Assembly (NCBI GenBank): GCA_947579605.1
Contig: OX388319.1
Coordinates: 15,575,447-15,639,446 of the forward strand
DNA from: Athripsodes cinereus
Taxonomy: Eukaryota; Arthropoda; Insecta; Trichoptera; Leptoceridae
Direction: 5' to 3'
DNA: 64,000 bases
Position 1 is the stretch's first letter; every line of letters starts with the position of its first letter. Below the pieces are notes generated by a model. The model was not told where the DNA came from. It worked only from the letters and a program-made list of their open reading frames with translations, and ran no database searches. This document shows, piece after piece, positions 10,092 to 26,144 of this stretch. Both the position numbers and the translations under genes were made by a program.

Positions 10092-12093
10092 CTACAATGA
10101 GTTATAGTATGAGTAGTAGTGTGTAGGAATTAATTTTTTCTCGATTAGGGAAAGTATTCCCTGTTTTTTTACTTCCGAAATGGTCGGTTTAGTGTCAAAT
10201 GCTCGTTTAAGAGTAACTACAGTTTTTTGGCGCTGATCGCTCTTCCTCGTTTGACATGCTTTTGTTTTTTCTACGGCAACATAGTTGTCCCCGTATGATG
10301 TCTTGAGAAGAATTTTCATGCTCGTGAATTTGAGGACTCTGATCTCCCTTATTCGGCCTTCGCCTTTAAGTCTTCCAAATACTTCCAAACACACGTGCCT
10401 ATTTCGTTAGACCCTCTACGTCCCTCAGCCTCGTGCCACATAAAACACTGAACTCGGTCCTCCTTTAGGTCATACACGGTGAAATTGTACACTGATAACT
10501 TCGATGTATAGTAAAAGCCGGATGCTTTTCCTTGGGGGCAGGGTAACACCGCCTGTAAGTCGTATACAGCAACATGTGTTGCGTCGTCAGTCTTTTCTTT
10601 GTCATATTCAAGTTCATTACGGCTCAAGTCTTTCTCTAGTATGTGGTTCTCATAGGATTCATTCTTTTCCTCTTTTTCTGCAACTGTGCTGTTCTCATAA
10701 CTAACACAATCTTCGCATTGATCTTTCTTTGGAACGAAGAAGGAAATATTGTATTCTGTTTTAAATATTTCATTGAACATGAGGTACGTGACGAATCGTT
10801 CGCCTTTTTCTTGCTGAGTCTGAACATATTCCCTGTATATTTCTGCCAAAGACTTTCCTCCTTCTATAAACTCTCTTTTGGAGTTTTTTCTTGTGTAATG
10901 ACTTTCAACTCTAGGTATTCCTTCAATGTGACTTCTAGCCGAGTTTTTTACAGCTTCAGGTATGATTCTAGGGCTATTTTTATGCTTACCCCTTTTTTCT
11001 GGTTGAAGAATACGAGAGACATCATCAGGTGATCTCTTGGAGACCACGGTTCTTATTTGACGGTCTGAGATCCCTAGCGTATTCTTAAAAAAAGTTTTGC
11101 AAACTTTAATTTTGCTGTTATCGACAGTGAAGCTAAATACTTCGTTGTAAGATCTGCGGTGGGTCGATCCATCCGGGTTCTCACGCACATACCTGTACTT
11201 TGGTTTTAATGTCTCCATGTTGGCATTGATAAAATCTCTTTGCCTTTGAAGGTCTCCTATAGCCCAAAATTCAGAAAAAAGTTTGCCCCTGTTGATCTCA
11301 TTAATTTTTGACCCACATTTCTGCTTGCAACTGCATGGTGGTCCCATCTCTCTTTTTGGTTTGGGCTTTTTCGTTTTGGAAGTCGATACGTAATCCAAGC
11401 CTAAGTTCCGTTTTATCTTAGCTTGTCGTTTAATCCAACTGTCTGGATCGGCGATTTGTTCTTCGCATTCTTTTTTCTTGATGATCCTTTCTCTGTAGGA
11501 GCAGAGGGTTCACTCGTAGTAACATCCAGCTTCCGAGTTCGAGGTTCAGGACTAGGTGGGACATAATCTGGGTCTTCAATATCTGAAGCTGAAAAATCAG
11601 CACATTCTTCAACTGAAACAATAAAAACAAACCGTTATTATGATTCAATTATCTTTCTATTTTTAATATTTCACCCATTGAATTAAATTTTTAACTATTG
11701 CAAAACCCTCACCTGCATCTTCATCCGTATCACTACTGTAGTTGTTTTCAACGTCCCTTGATTCAGTATTTATTGATGAACCAATAACAGAAGCAATCTC
11801 ATCAGGTATAAAAACAGTCTCAACGGATTGAGCTTCTTCACAAGCAGTCTCATTTGTTACAGGAACAACAGAATCAGCCCCGTTCGTTAAAGGCACAGAA
11901 TAAGGAGTGTCATTAATTCCAAAACCAGTATCTGTGGATCGAGCTTCTATACCTGAATTCGTTACAGAAACAACAGAATCAGCCCCGTTCGTTAAAGGCA
12001 CAGAATAAGGAGTGTCATTAATTCCAAAACCAGTATCAGCGGATTGGGCTTCTTCACAAGGAGCTACAGCTTCCCATATTTGAGATAATTGTC
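10092..12093 (-). pseudogene. Sola-like DDE transposase relic
   Basis: Exon A (about 12093-11713) encodes an acidic N-terminus with a tandem duplication. Donor GATGCAG|GTGAGG joins exon B (11612 onward, acceptor TTGTTTCAG). The frame then slips in the run of six T at 11471-11476. The longest ORF (11398-10349) has the CSCKQKCG cysteine cluster, QCEDC, the first acidic motif (AVYDLQAVLP), FYYTSKLSVYNF and MWHEAEGRRGSNEIGTCVW. It stops soon after LEDLKAKAE. A remnant of the C-terminus (KFTSMKILLKTSYGDNYVAV to IPTHYYSYYNSL) follows in another frame at 10378-10092. The block that in the nested relative holds TDGCTGQNKN and GHSFLPPDR is absent, so the protein cannot be catalytic. Confidence 0.75.
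11860..12050 (-). repeat. Tandem duplication inside the transposase N-terminus
   Basis: Two copies of about 105 bp encode the same segment, STDTGFGINDTPYSVPLTNG and ADTGFGINDTPYSVPLTNG, nearly without change. The near identity implies a recent duplication within the element's coding exon. Confidence 0.75.
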
Positions 12094-12466
12094 CTGTTGA
12101 AAAAGAAACGAACTCAGAATCAAAATTAAATTTGCTGAAAAATACCATACTTACAATTTTTGTACGAAAAGATAGACTCAGAAGCTAGGTAGATGAAGGT
12201 AAGTATGTTTAATAGGCAGATAATTCAAGTAAAATTCACACACAGTTGACACACTACTGGCGCAATGCAGGATGCGTCATTTTGCATCATTTGGCAGCAC
12301 TTTCGATAGCGTTTAGGCGCAAAGTGACACTACGCGACAACCACTCGAACTAGAGTCATGCCTCTTTGACTCATCGAAAGTAGATTATTTACCGATTTTT
12401 TTTATTGTATAATCTCAAAATCGATCATTTTTGACTTGTGTCACTTTGATCGTGCATGAGTGACAT

Positions 12467-15412
12467 GCCAATAAAAAGTCCAAACTACAATTTTAATGCC
12501 TTAATGAACAGTTTTAAAAGAGTATGTCTAAATAAAAATGCGCGCACATGTCTCTTTTTTAATATGCAACGACGTTATATTCTTGATTATACAAACATTG
12601 TATGATAATACAAGATGAAATACAAATAGAGAAATATGATTATTATTTTTTGACCCTTTAATATGTATGGTTGTAATATTGTGCCCTATCGATAGCATCT
12701 TAATTTATATTTGGATGTAATATCGATGTTGTATTACCAGTGTGCACTTAATTAATATTATGAGATAATGCCATGTATGGCTATGACTGTAGAAGGCGTT
12801 ATATCGAAACCTACAGAACTGACTTTGTGCACATACTGGTAGTATACTCTCGACATTATATCTTGTCCATTCACACAGATATAAAACAAAAGTAATGTAT
12901 AGAATTTTTGGAAATACAGTGAATTAAATTTTTTGAATTTAAAATAGATGACTACATATTTTTCAAATCAGTTTAAATATGATGTCATAATGCCACTGCA
13001 TATTTAGATTAATAAAAATAAGTGTTTTCTTCTATTGTGGACTTTATAAGTGTTTTTCATCCATAGTACGACAAAAACACTTGGGTTTTATTAAAACATC
13101 TTGTTATGCCACTTGCGCACCAATATAATATAAATAAACTATTTCACTGTGTTTTTGTTATTCTTCTTCTGTAAAAACACTTCTTATCCCTATGACACAC
13201 ATAATGTTTTAACATTAAAGTGATATAAACTGTAAAAGTGAGATTTTAATTTAGTAAGTCATATTCCTAATTATATTATTGTGTAACTATAGACATTCCA
13301 GTGTTTACAATGTCAGTAGATGATTTAATAATAATAACAAAATGTAGAAAAAACTAAAGTGTTTAATATTGTTGTTATGTAATATTAATTAATCTTTATC
13401 TCTATTCACACTGTTATTGTAAATATCAAAATTGGGCACCGCTATTCAAAAATATAACTCAGTTAATCTTTAATCCATCACTGAAAGATAATTTTGTAAC
13501 TCATTATGTCACAATTTGTTTCAAAATGTGAATGTGAATTAGAGTTAATTCCAGGACCTAAATAATTAAAAAGATCCTCAGCGCAAAAATATCATAAGTT
13601 AAAAATAAAAAAGGGCCCTCAGCTCTTTATAAAAATATTGGTGCCATTTATAGATACCAGCAGAAAAATTGTATAACAGACTTGACTTAACGGAAGTTGT
13701 TACAATAAAAAAAATTAAATCAAAATTAATCTCAATTTGGAAAGTAGTAAATGAGTTAATCATAATCGGCCAGCCCTGATAAATATTCATTTTTCTTATG
13801 GTAATCAAATATAATGTGTCACACAACCCTTTCTTCTTAAGACTGCAATATTTTTTACCTATTTATTAATCCTTGACCAAGTATAACACTTTAATTTTAT
13901 TACCAAAAAATCTTTTTATCTAGGTATTATATTTGATGTAGGTGTGTGGAGGGAATTTTACTCATATTATACACTAATATTATATTTAATTTTGGTTTGA
14001 AATTTATGTATACGATATATATTAATATGTCAGTGACTTTGCTGTGAATATTTCGCACGCATCTATTATATTTTGTGGTGTATGATATCAAAATCTTTCT
14101 AATGAGTTTTCACTAAAAATTATATCGCTAAAAACTGTTGTAGAGTTAAAAATAAACATAAAATCAATATTGGTAGAATAGTCGAATAAATTGTAGAGTA
14201 AGAAAAAATCATCTTACCTTTAGTGAAACATACCGCATTTTGTTTCTTATTGCTTCAACAGTTTTCAAACATCATAAATCGAAGTTTCGATATATATCCA
14301 TAGATACATAATATCATCTTTCAAAAGCCAAACAAGTAACAGACTGATGATTTGCAGTGAACATGCAAACTGTCCTCTCCATGATATTATGGTGTTTTAT
14401 TTATATCATCACATTTTATATCATTGATATTGTAGCATAGCTGATGATGTGCAAAAAGAGTAAAATAAATAAATAAGGTATTCAAAATGCCTCATACATT
14501 ATTGAATTGAGTATAATAATAATGTCTACATGATATAACATTGATCATGAATAAAAATAACAGTGAACTTAGTTTATGAATATATTTTTTCAAAAATATG
14601 CTAACATTAGTAAAAACTTTTTTAGGGGATTTTGATATTAAACAACATTATTTTATCTATTATTCTTTATTGTGATTTAACAAAGTGGCAGATAAATTAG
14701 CATGTAAATTATTGTTGGCACACTTTTATTTCATGTAATGTGTAGCACTGTTGTGATGTTTTATATTTAGTAGATTTTATATTTTCTAATAGCACCTTTC
14801 ATAGAATACATGTGATAATTATATATTATGATTATGACTCTGAAATTAATAAAATACACCACCATTGTCTTCAGATATCATCGTAATAATTAGTTATATT
14901 ATTATATTTGATGTGTTAAAAAGATTTTTGTGATTTGTGTGTCCTTAGGTACCTACTATTTTCGGGTTATTTACAAGGAAAAAAGTATAAACATTGGCCT
15001 AAAATTCCATAAGAAAATATTTAATTATAACGCATGTGATTGTTGTAATATAATAAATGTTACGATATTAAATTATTAATGATCTTTTATTTATCTTTAC
15101 CCGATTTTATTTCAGTTATAAATGAAATTTCCGCATTTTATTACGCAGTACTTAATAGGTATATATGGCCAACACTTACATAAAATACTGCAATACTGAA
15201 AATAACTTTTATTTCATGTCAGATAAATATTCAAAATTCGCGTGGCCACTTACGGGAAGTAGAATAATATATGTGTGAAATTTCATACTTCATGATAAAT
15301 TCATTTGATAAAAACATAACTCGGTGTTTACACACAATTAATATAAACCACTGCCCCTGACTTGCGTTTTTGGATATACTTATTATAAGGAAAACAATAC
15401 AGAAAGAACATA
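12467..15412. other. Gene-free AT-rich interval
   Basis: I see no exon with credible protein similarity. The ORFs present are low-complexity. A motif ending CGAAACCTAC (about 12788-12822) and CTGATGATGTG near 14439 weakly recall the hammerhead-like repeats seen elsewhere. The 13030-13200 stretch is rich in direct and inverted AAGTGTTTTT words. Confidence 0.5.
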
Positions 15413-15556
15413 TTATCAGAATTGAATAGAGCAAGATTTGGTGGTGTTTGCACTGCAGCACTGATATATAATTCACTCCCAGAAGTAATAAAGTCCACAA
15501 CGAGCTTTGATGTCCTTAGGAGAGAATTGAAGAAGTTTGTGATTAGTGAGCTATGA
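15413..15556 (+). pseudogene. CR1-like LINE ORF2 C-terminus
   Basis: The frame reads LSELNRARFGGVCTAALIYN, then SLPEVIKSTTSFDVLRRELK and a stop at 15554-15556. The pattern RAR-G...A...YNSLP-.IK...S...F...LK is the conserved tail of CR1-clade reverse transcriptase proteins. It is a 5'-truncated remnant. Confidence 0.7.
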
Positions 15557-15924
15557 AGTTTAATTAAAATAAGACTTAAAAGTGGTCAAACAGAGACATA
15601 GAGTATACCAAATTAGGACACTAGCTTGACCCCTTGAGAAATTCTGATTGGGGCAATGCTTATCGTTTATTATTATGTAATAGTTGATTGTTTAAATTTT
15701 ATGTACCTTTTATTATTGTGTTAAATATGTTCAAGTTAAGTAAGTTAAAACTATCAACATAGGTAGTAGTAAATAAAAACCTAAATCTGAATTCAGCCCT
15801 TCTTACACAGTTGTCATCCCCCTTATGACGATCACCTTTAGCGCGTAGGTCAAATAGATTAGGAATAGTAGATAGATTAGTCAAATACTGTCCTTGAGAA
15901 GCACAGAATATTATTTTCATGGTA

Positions 15925-16197
15925 TTAGTTAAAATTTTGACATCTAACATTTGTAATAATGTAGATTAGATATATATGAAGTGTTCTTTTAAGAAAGGCG
16001 TACAGTCCCGGGATTTTTAGAGGCGATTTTTTGTACTGGGGATACTCCAATACCATTTGTTCTGCTCTTGCCCTAGTAAAATGTTCCCCAAATTTCCCTA
16101 ATTTGTTTTGAAGTATTTTGTCGATGGTTTGTTTGTATTGTCTCTGGATAGTGAATAACCCACAGAATTCCATACAAAACCTAGAACCCTGACTCAT
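15925..16197 (-). CDS. Unrecognised 90-residue ORF, possible TE or gene fragment
   Basis: The frame starts MSQGSRFCMEFCGLF and has mixed composition (KLGKFGEHFTRARAEQMVLE) unlike the low-complexity ORFs around it. I cannot assign it to a family. Its start lies 8 bases from the left end of the MITE at 16206-16434, so that insertion may have cut a longer frame. A second minus frame at 15950-15699 follows with no clear splice link. It may be part of an unidentified transposon. Confidence 0.25.
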   Translation of the reverse strand: MSQGSRFCMEFCGLFTIQRQYKQTIDKILQNKLGKFGEHFTRARAEQMVLEYPQYKKSPLKIPGLYAFLKRTLHIYLIYIITNVRCQNFN

Positions 16198-16205
16198 TTA
16201 CAAAA

Positions 16206-16434
16206 GTGAGGCAAAAAATCGATGAATTTTTGACAGAACGGTTGGCGAAAGCATGTGGTGTTTCCTACATTTTATGAAGTATTTCTCGCATTTTTATAAA
16301 AATATATCATTTTTACATTTATAAAAACGTAATTGGACATTTTTTGAAGTTCTTGTCGACGTTTTAAGCGATTTAGCGCACTTCTTTTCGCCAACCGATC
16401 TGTCAAAAGTACCGAAAAATGGTGCCTCACTTTA
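16206..16434. mobile_element. MITE with AAAGTGAGGCA ends
   Basis: Inverted ends AAAGTGAGGCA are followed by the inner pair TTTTGACAGA.CGGTTGGCGA in both arms; the total arm length is about 48 bp with mismatches. The element is 229 bp with no coding capacity. TTTACA and ATTACA flank it, but no clean target duplication could be fixed. It lies about 220 bp upstream of the ERAL1 start codon. Confidence 0.65.
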
Positions 16435-16656
16435 TTACAGTGAAAATACATACGAGTACTCCATCTAGGTATTATATATAAAAATCTATGGAATAACCCA
16501 AAGACTACGTACTCTTAGGAATAACCTCAAAAACAAATGTCACAACTGTTGAGATGTTGGTTATGCGGCGTAGTCAATATTTATTATTCTATGGGCGTAG
16601 TTATTGAAACTCAAAATAATAATTGAATAAAAAAATTGTGAACATAAATAATCAAA

Positions 16657-19600
16657 ATGTTTAAGCCCATATTTCGACTTGTGGTGAATACAAACAAATG
16701 TAATTTCTCACCAAATGTTGTATGTTCATGGAATCAATTAAATGTAATTAGAAAAAGCTCGTCGGAATCTAAAGTAGATAGCAAAAGACAGGAAAAACTA
16801 CTGAGAGTGGCAATTCTTGGAGTGCCCAATGCTGGAAAGAGTACATTAATCAACAGTTTAGTAAATAGAAATGTATGATATAATGATTTTAAATTTTTAC
16901 TGGATTAATGCAAATATATTCACAATATACCCAAGTATTTTTTTAGGAGTGTTGATCAGTAAATATTTTCTTTTCTAGGTTTGTGCAACATCTAAAAAAG
17001 TTCACACAACAAAAACGTTAGCGAAAGCTGTTTGTATAGAAGATAACACACAAATTGTCTTTGTAGATACCCCTGGCTTAATTACGGCTGGAGAGGAAAA
17101 GAAGTAAGTTTGTCATTTCGTAAAATAACTTTTGTGAATATAAATTATTTAAATATTTAGCAGGCTCACCTGCAATGATTGACTGGTTATTCTGTGTCTT
17201 GTTCCTGAGATAAGAAATGTAGACACTGGAAAGATTGATTATTATTTAAGGTGTAGTGTTACTTTGTATCAGTACAATATTTGTTCTCTTTTTTACAATG
17301 ATTTCCAAAGCGGTCTATATTAACCCATAAGGGTCAATTGTTCCCGCAATCCCATTCAACCAAGTCATGACTGAAACGTAAATGTTTTTGGAAAACAAAA
17401 ATTTGGAGCTACACAAGATCTTTATCACTCCATATTTTAATGACAAGAAAGTTTAAAATTGATGATGAAATCCATCTCTGATGACTTGACATGTAGTTTA
17501 TGAATTTTTCGAATGTAGTCTATGAGAATAAAATTAAAACATTATCCAATGAATATATTGTAATGTTCTAATTTTTTTCTCTCACTGATTTCAATCTCAT
17601 GGACTGGTCTGCGGAAAAGCTTTACATTTTTCCTTTCATTGTGTGAGTTTTAATGAATTTATTTTTATTTATTAAATTATTCCCTCACTGCTTTCAATCC
17701 CATGGGTTGGTTTGCAGCAAAGCGTTGCATTTTTGCTTCCATTGTGTGAGTTTTATTGAATTTTTATCTAGATTGTGTGAAATGCATTTGAATCGATTGT
17801 TTCGAAAACAACCAAAGTGTCGTAGAACTTGTATGATAATTTGGTTGTTTTCGAAATAATCAATTCATTTGTGTTTTATCTTCAGATTTAAATTGGGTCA
17901 AGAAATGTTAGTGGGGCCTCGTCGCTCAGTTAAACATGTTGACATTATTGGGATCATACACGATGTGGCACACTCATGGTCTAGAGACTTTCTCCATCCA
18001 CTTCTCATACAGTTGTTGAAAAATAACAGCCACATACCAAGTTTTCTCATTCTAAATAAGGTAAAATATAATGTGTACGTACATATGTAGATATAAAAAT
18101 TTTCAATTTATTTAGATTAGTGATTGACTTGTACAGTAAGAATTAGCATATTGTATGAGTTAAGCTAGTAAAATATATCAAAATTAAAGATAATGTACTA
18201 TTATTTTCATTATATAATATCAAATTAATAAGAATGTTGTTTTTTTTACATTTTTATTTTATTTCGTCAAGGCCCGAAAACTGCTGATTCAAGAAAAAAC
18301 CAGTGTTGCCTCACTTTAACCCACATAAGAAAATAACCATTAATTCGGAATAATTTATGATTTAATGTTATGTTCCATGTGTCTTTATTACTAATAGCTA
18401 CGGTTTCGACAGGGATTCAACAATTTTCAAATATTGACTCTTGAGCGTAGGATAAAATAATATCAGTATTAGTCAAGTTTTTTTAGGAGGATTTATGCAT
18501 TCAATTGTTTTTTTTTTCTCTTAGATTGACATCATGAGATCCAAAAGGAAATTGTTGAACAGCATAAGAATACTTTGCAATGGAACTATAGCAGGAAAAC
18601 CTATCAAGGCTCTGAATGACATCAAAACTAAGTTGGAAAATGTTGAAAAGGGTTACGGAGGATTCTCGGATGTGTTCCTTATATCAGCACTGGCGGGAGA
18701 TGGAGTGGACAAAATTAAAGTACTTATGTATATTTATTTAACGAAATTAGACATTTAATTAGTTCGTTTTTAAATATTATGGTAGTTTTTTTTAAAGATG
18801 AATCTGGATTTGGAAAAAACCCAGATGCCCTTAATTTACGTTTGATCAAAAAGCAAACCGAATGATAGTAAAAAACATACTCCAGCTTCACAATTTTATA
18901 TTATAACTTTTGGTCGACTGCCATAATGCATCAAAACTTTGATGCACCATGTCTCAGAATATCCAGTGATTTGCTTATGAAATTGGGCAATCAATATTAT
19001 TACACCCCTAAAATTTTCACAATGAGCAATATGTTTGTGTCATGAAGGTGGATTAGGTCAGTGGCTGGAGGATTGGGACCTGAGACAGTTTTCTGTAAAA
19101 TTTCAAGACTACCATCAGGCTACTAACTACTTCTTGTTTATGAAACATAAATGCTCCTTTAGATGTTAATAAACTTATTGACGAAATAAATAAAACAAGC
19201 GTTTTATTCTACTATTGTTTTATTCTATGAGAGAGACGTCTTTCGTCTTATAAGGACATTGACAATGAATAAAACGCTTGTTTTATTTATTTCGATATGG
19301 AATTCTACTACCTAAACACCGACACAGTGAATAAACTTATTGACATTTTTCATCTCATTTTCAGAATTATTTGATTAACAATGCTAAACCAGGTGAATGG
19401 GAATTTCCTGAAAACGAATTCAGCGATCAAACAAGAGAGAAATTGATAGAACGAGCAGTTGCGGCCAAGCTATTAGATTTTCTTCCTCAAGAAATACCTT
19501 ATAGATTGACAACAGAGATTGAATTTTTAAAAGAAAAAGAAGATGGTAAAATTGTTACCATTGTATCTGTTACAGCACCCACAGAGAGGGTTGAGAAGTT

Positions 19601-19736
19601 CATTGCGGGTGCGGGGGGAGGAAAACTTCGACAGATTACAGATGCCGTGAGAAATGACTTGTACTATATGTTCCAGCAACCAATATCTATTACAATTTGT
19701 CTCAGAACGGAACCAAAGCCAGTTGAGAATGAATAA
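16657..19736 (+). CDS. ERAL1: ERAL1-like mitochondrial Era GTPase
   Basis: Five exons: 16657-16872, 16979-17103, 17886-18060, 18525-18719, 19365-19736, all GT-AG and in phase, giving 360 residues. Era-family GTPases bind small-subunit rRNA; the animal mitochondrial member chaperones 12S rRNA during ribosome assembly. GTPase motifs: G1 GVPNAGKS (55-62), G2 region TTK (about 82-84), G3 DTPG (102-105), G4 NKID (171-174) and G5 SAL (226-228). The C-terminal half is a KH domain with a FIAGAGGGKLRQI loop (about 316-328). The N-terminus (MFKPIFRLVVNTNKC, basic and free of acidic residues for 36 positions) suits mitochondrial import. The ATG follows an in-frame AT-rich leader. An AATAAA lies at about 19744. 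It converges with the reductase gene, 604 bp away. Confidence 0.92.
18386..18440 (-). repeat. Degenerate CTGA...GAAAC motif in ERAL1 intron 3
   Basis: Minus strand reads TTGAAAATTGTTGAATCCCT followed by GTCGAAACCGTAGC. The spacing recalls the hammerhead-like modules at 4372 and 23257, but the first core box is lost. It is probably the tail of an old copy. Confidence 0.3.
19187..19330. repeat. Foldback element, second copy of the GAGAGACGTC family
   Basis: Arms CGAAATAAATAAAACAAGCG... and their reverse complement (about 19187-19213 and 19267-19294) enclose GAGAGAGACGTCTTTCGTCT, shared with 8041-8060. The right flank ATGGAATTCTACTACCTAAA CACCGACAC also matches 8159-8190. It lies in ERAL1 intron 4, about 35 bp before exon 5. 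Confidence 0.7.
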
Positions 19737-19740
19737 CAAT

Positions 19741-20340
19741 ATGTAAATAAATGTAATCAGTAATAAGACATTTTTTTACTGTACATGATAAAATATAGTA
19801 TTATGTATAAATGTTCCATTGATCTTCAGCAAAGAATAGGTCTCACTCTTTTCCATAAATTATCAAGTATCTTGTAAAAGGCAAATATGTAGTTGTATAA
19901 CATCAATTATTAGACATTGAAACAACTCAAATTCAACAATGAGGTATACCCTTCCCAATTGCTCCATTTTTTATGAGTGTTAAAAGAACAGCCTACATGT
20001 TAGTCATACACACTGAGTCCATTGGCTCCCCAACTTGTTGAAGATGTTGTGAAGGTCTAGATAGTTTTCGCCTATAAGAGACATATTATCAAAAAGTCCC
20101 ATTCAACTAAAGTGTCTGTTAATAGTCCCAAGGATGAAATTCAAAAAAATCACAAAATATTACCTTAAATTTGCCCTGGGTCCGAGAAGGATATTAAAAA
20201 TTTAAATTAATTACCAGAATTTTGAATTATTCCGAAAATAATATTAAATTATATTCAGCAAAATCAGAAAAACAATGTTGTCTTAAATAAAATATATTTT
20301 ATTTATTTGGCAATGTTAGAAAGCCATCAAATTAATTAGT
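19741..20340. other. Intergenic space between convergent genes
   Basis: Holds the ERAL1 3' flank and a degenerate SINE-like repeat (about 19808-20045). Nothing else is recognised. The reductase stop codon is at 20341-20343. Confidence 0.5.
19808..20045 (+). repeat. SINE-like repeat, degenerate long copy
   Basis: Follows the order of the 46050-46310 copy: AGAATAGGTCTCACTCTTTT, TTGTAAAAGGCAAATATG, then AATGAGGTATACCCTTCC and the GGCTCCCCAACTTGTTG end. Heavily diverged. Confidence 0.5.

Positions 20341-26144
<5,804 letters not shown>

Larger units (their letters stand above)
9683..12462 (-). mobile_element. Second Sola-like DDE transposon, decayed
   Basis: Inverted ends CGCTCATGCACGATCAAAGT (left) and CACTCATGCACGATCAAAGT (right, reverse complement) are flanked by ACAT at 9679-9682 and 12463-12466, a perfect 4-bp target duplication. 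The word GTGTCACTTTGAT recurs internally near 9894 and as AAAGTGACAC near 12320, a likely subterminal repeat. The minus-strand gene is related to that of the nested element at 2778-6529 but broken by a frameshift and an internal deletion. Confidence 0.82.
9534..12574. repeat. Outer 30-bp inverted repeat flanking the second DDE transposon
   Basis: CGTCGTTGCATATTAAAAAA with GAGATATGTG at 9534-9563 is repeated in inverted orientation at 12545-12574, with about one difference. Without the 2780-bp transposon the arms would be only about 260 bp apart. The DDE transposon therefore probably landed inside a small foldback or MITE. Confidence 0.6.

Noticed and set aside
10643..11032. 129-residue plus-strand ORF opposite the transposase relic
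   Set aside because: Antisense shadow of the real minus-strand reading frame.
14439..14470. CTGATGATGTG near 14439 as a ribozyme core
   Set aside because: No GAAA box or stem II partner follows at proper spacing.
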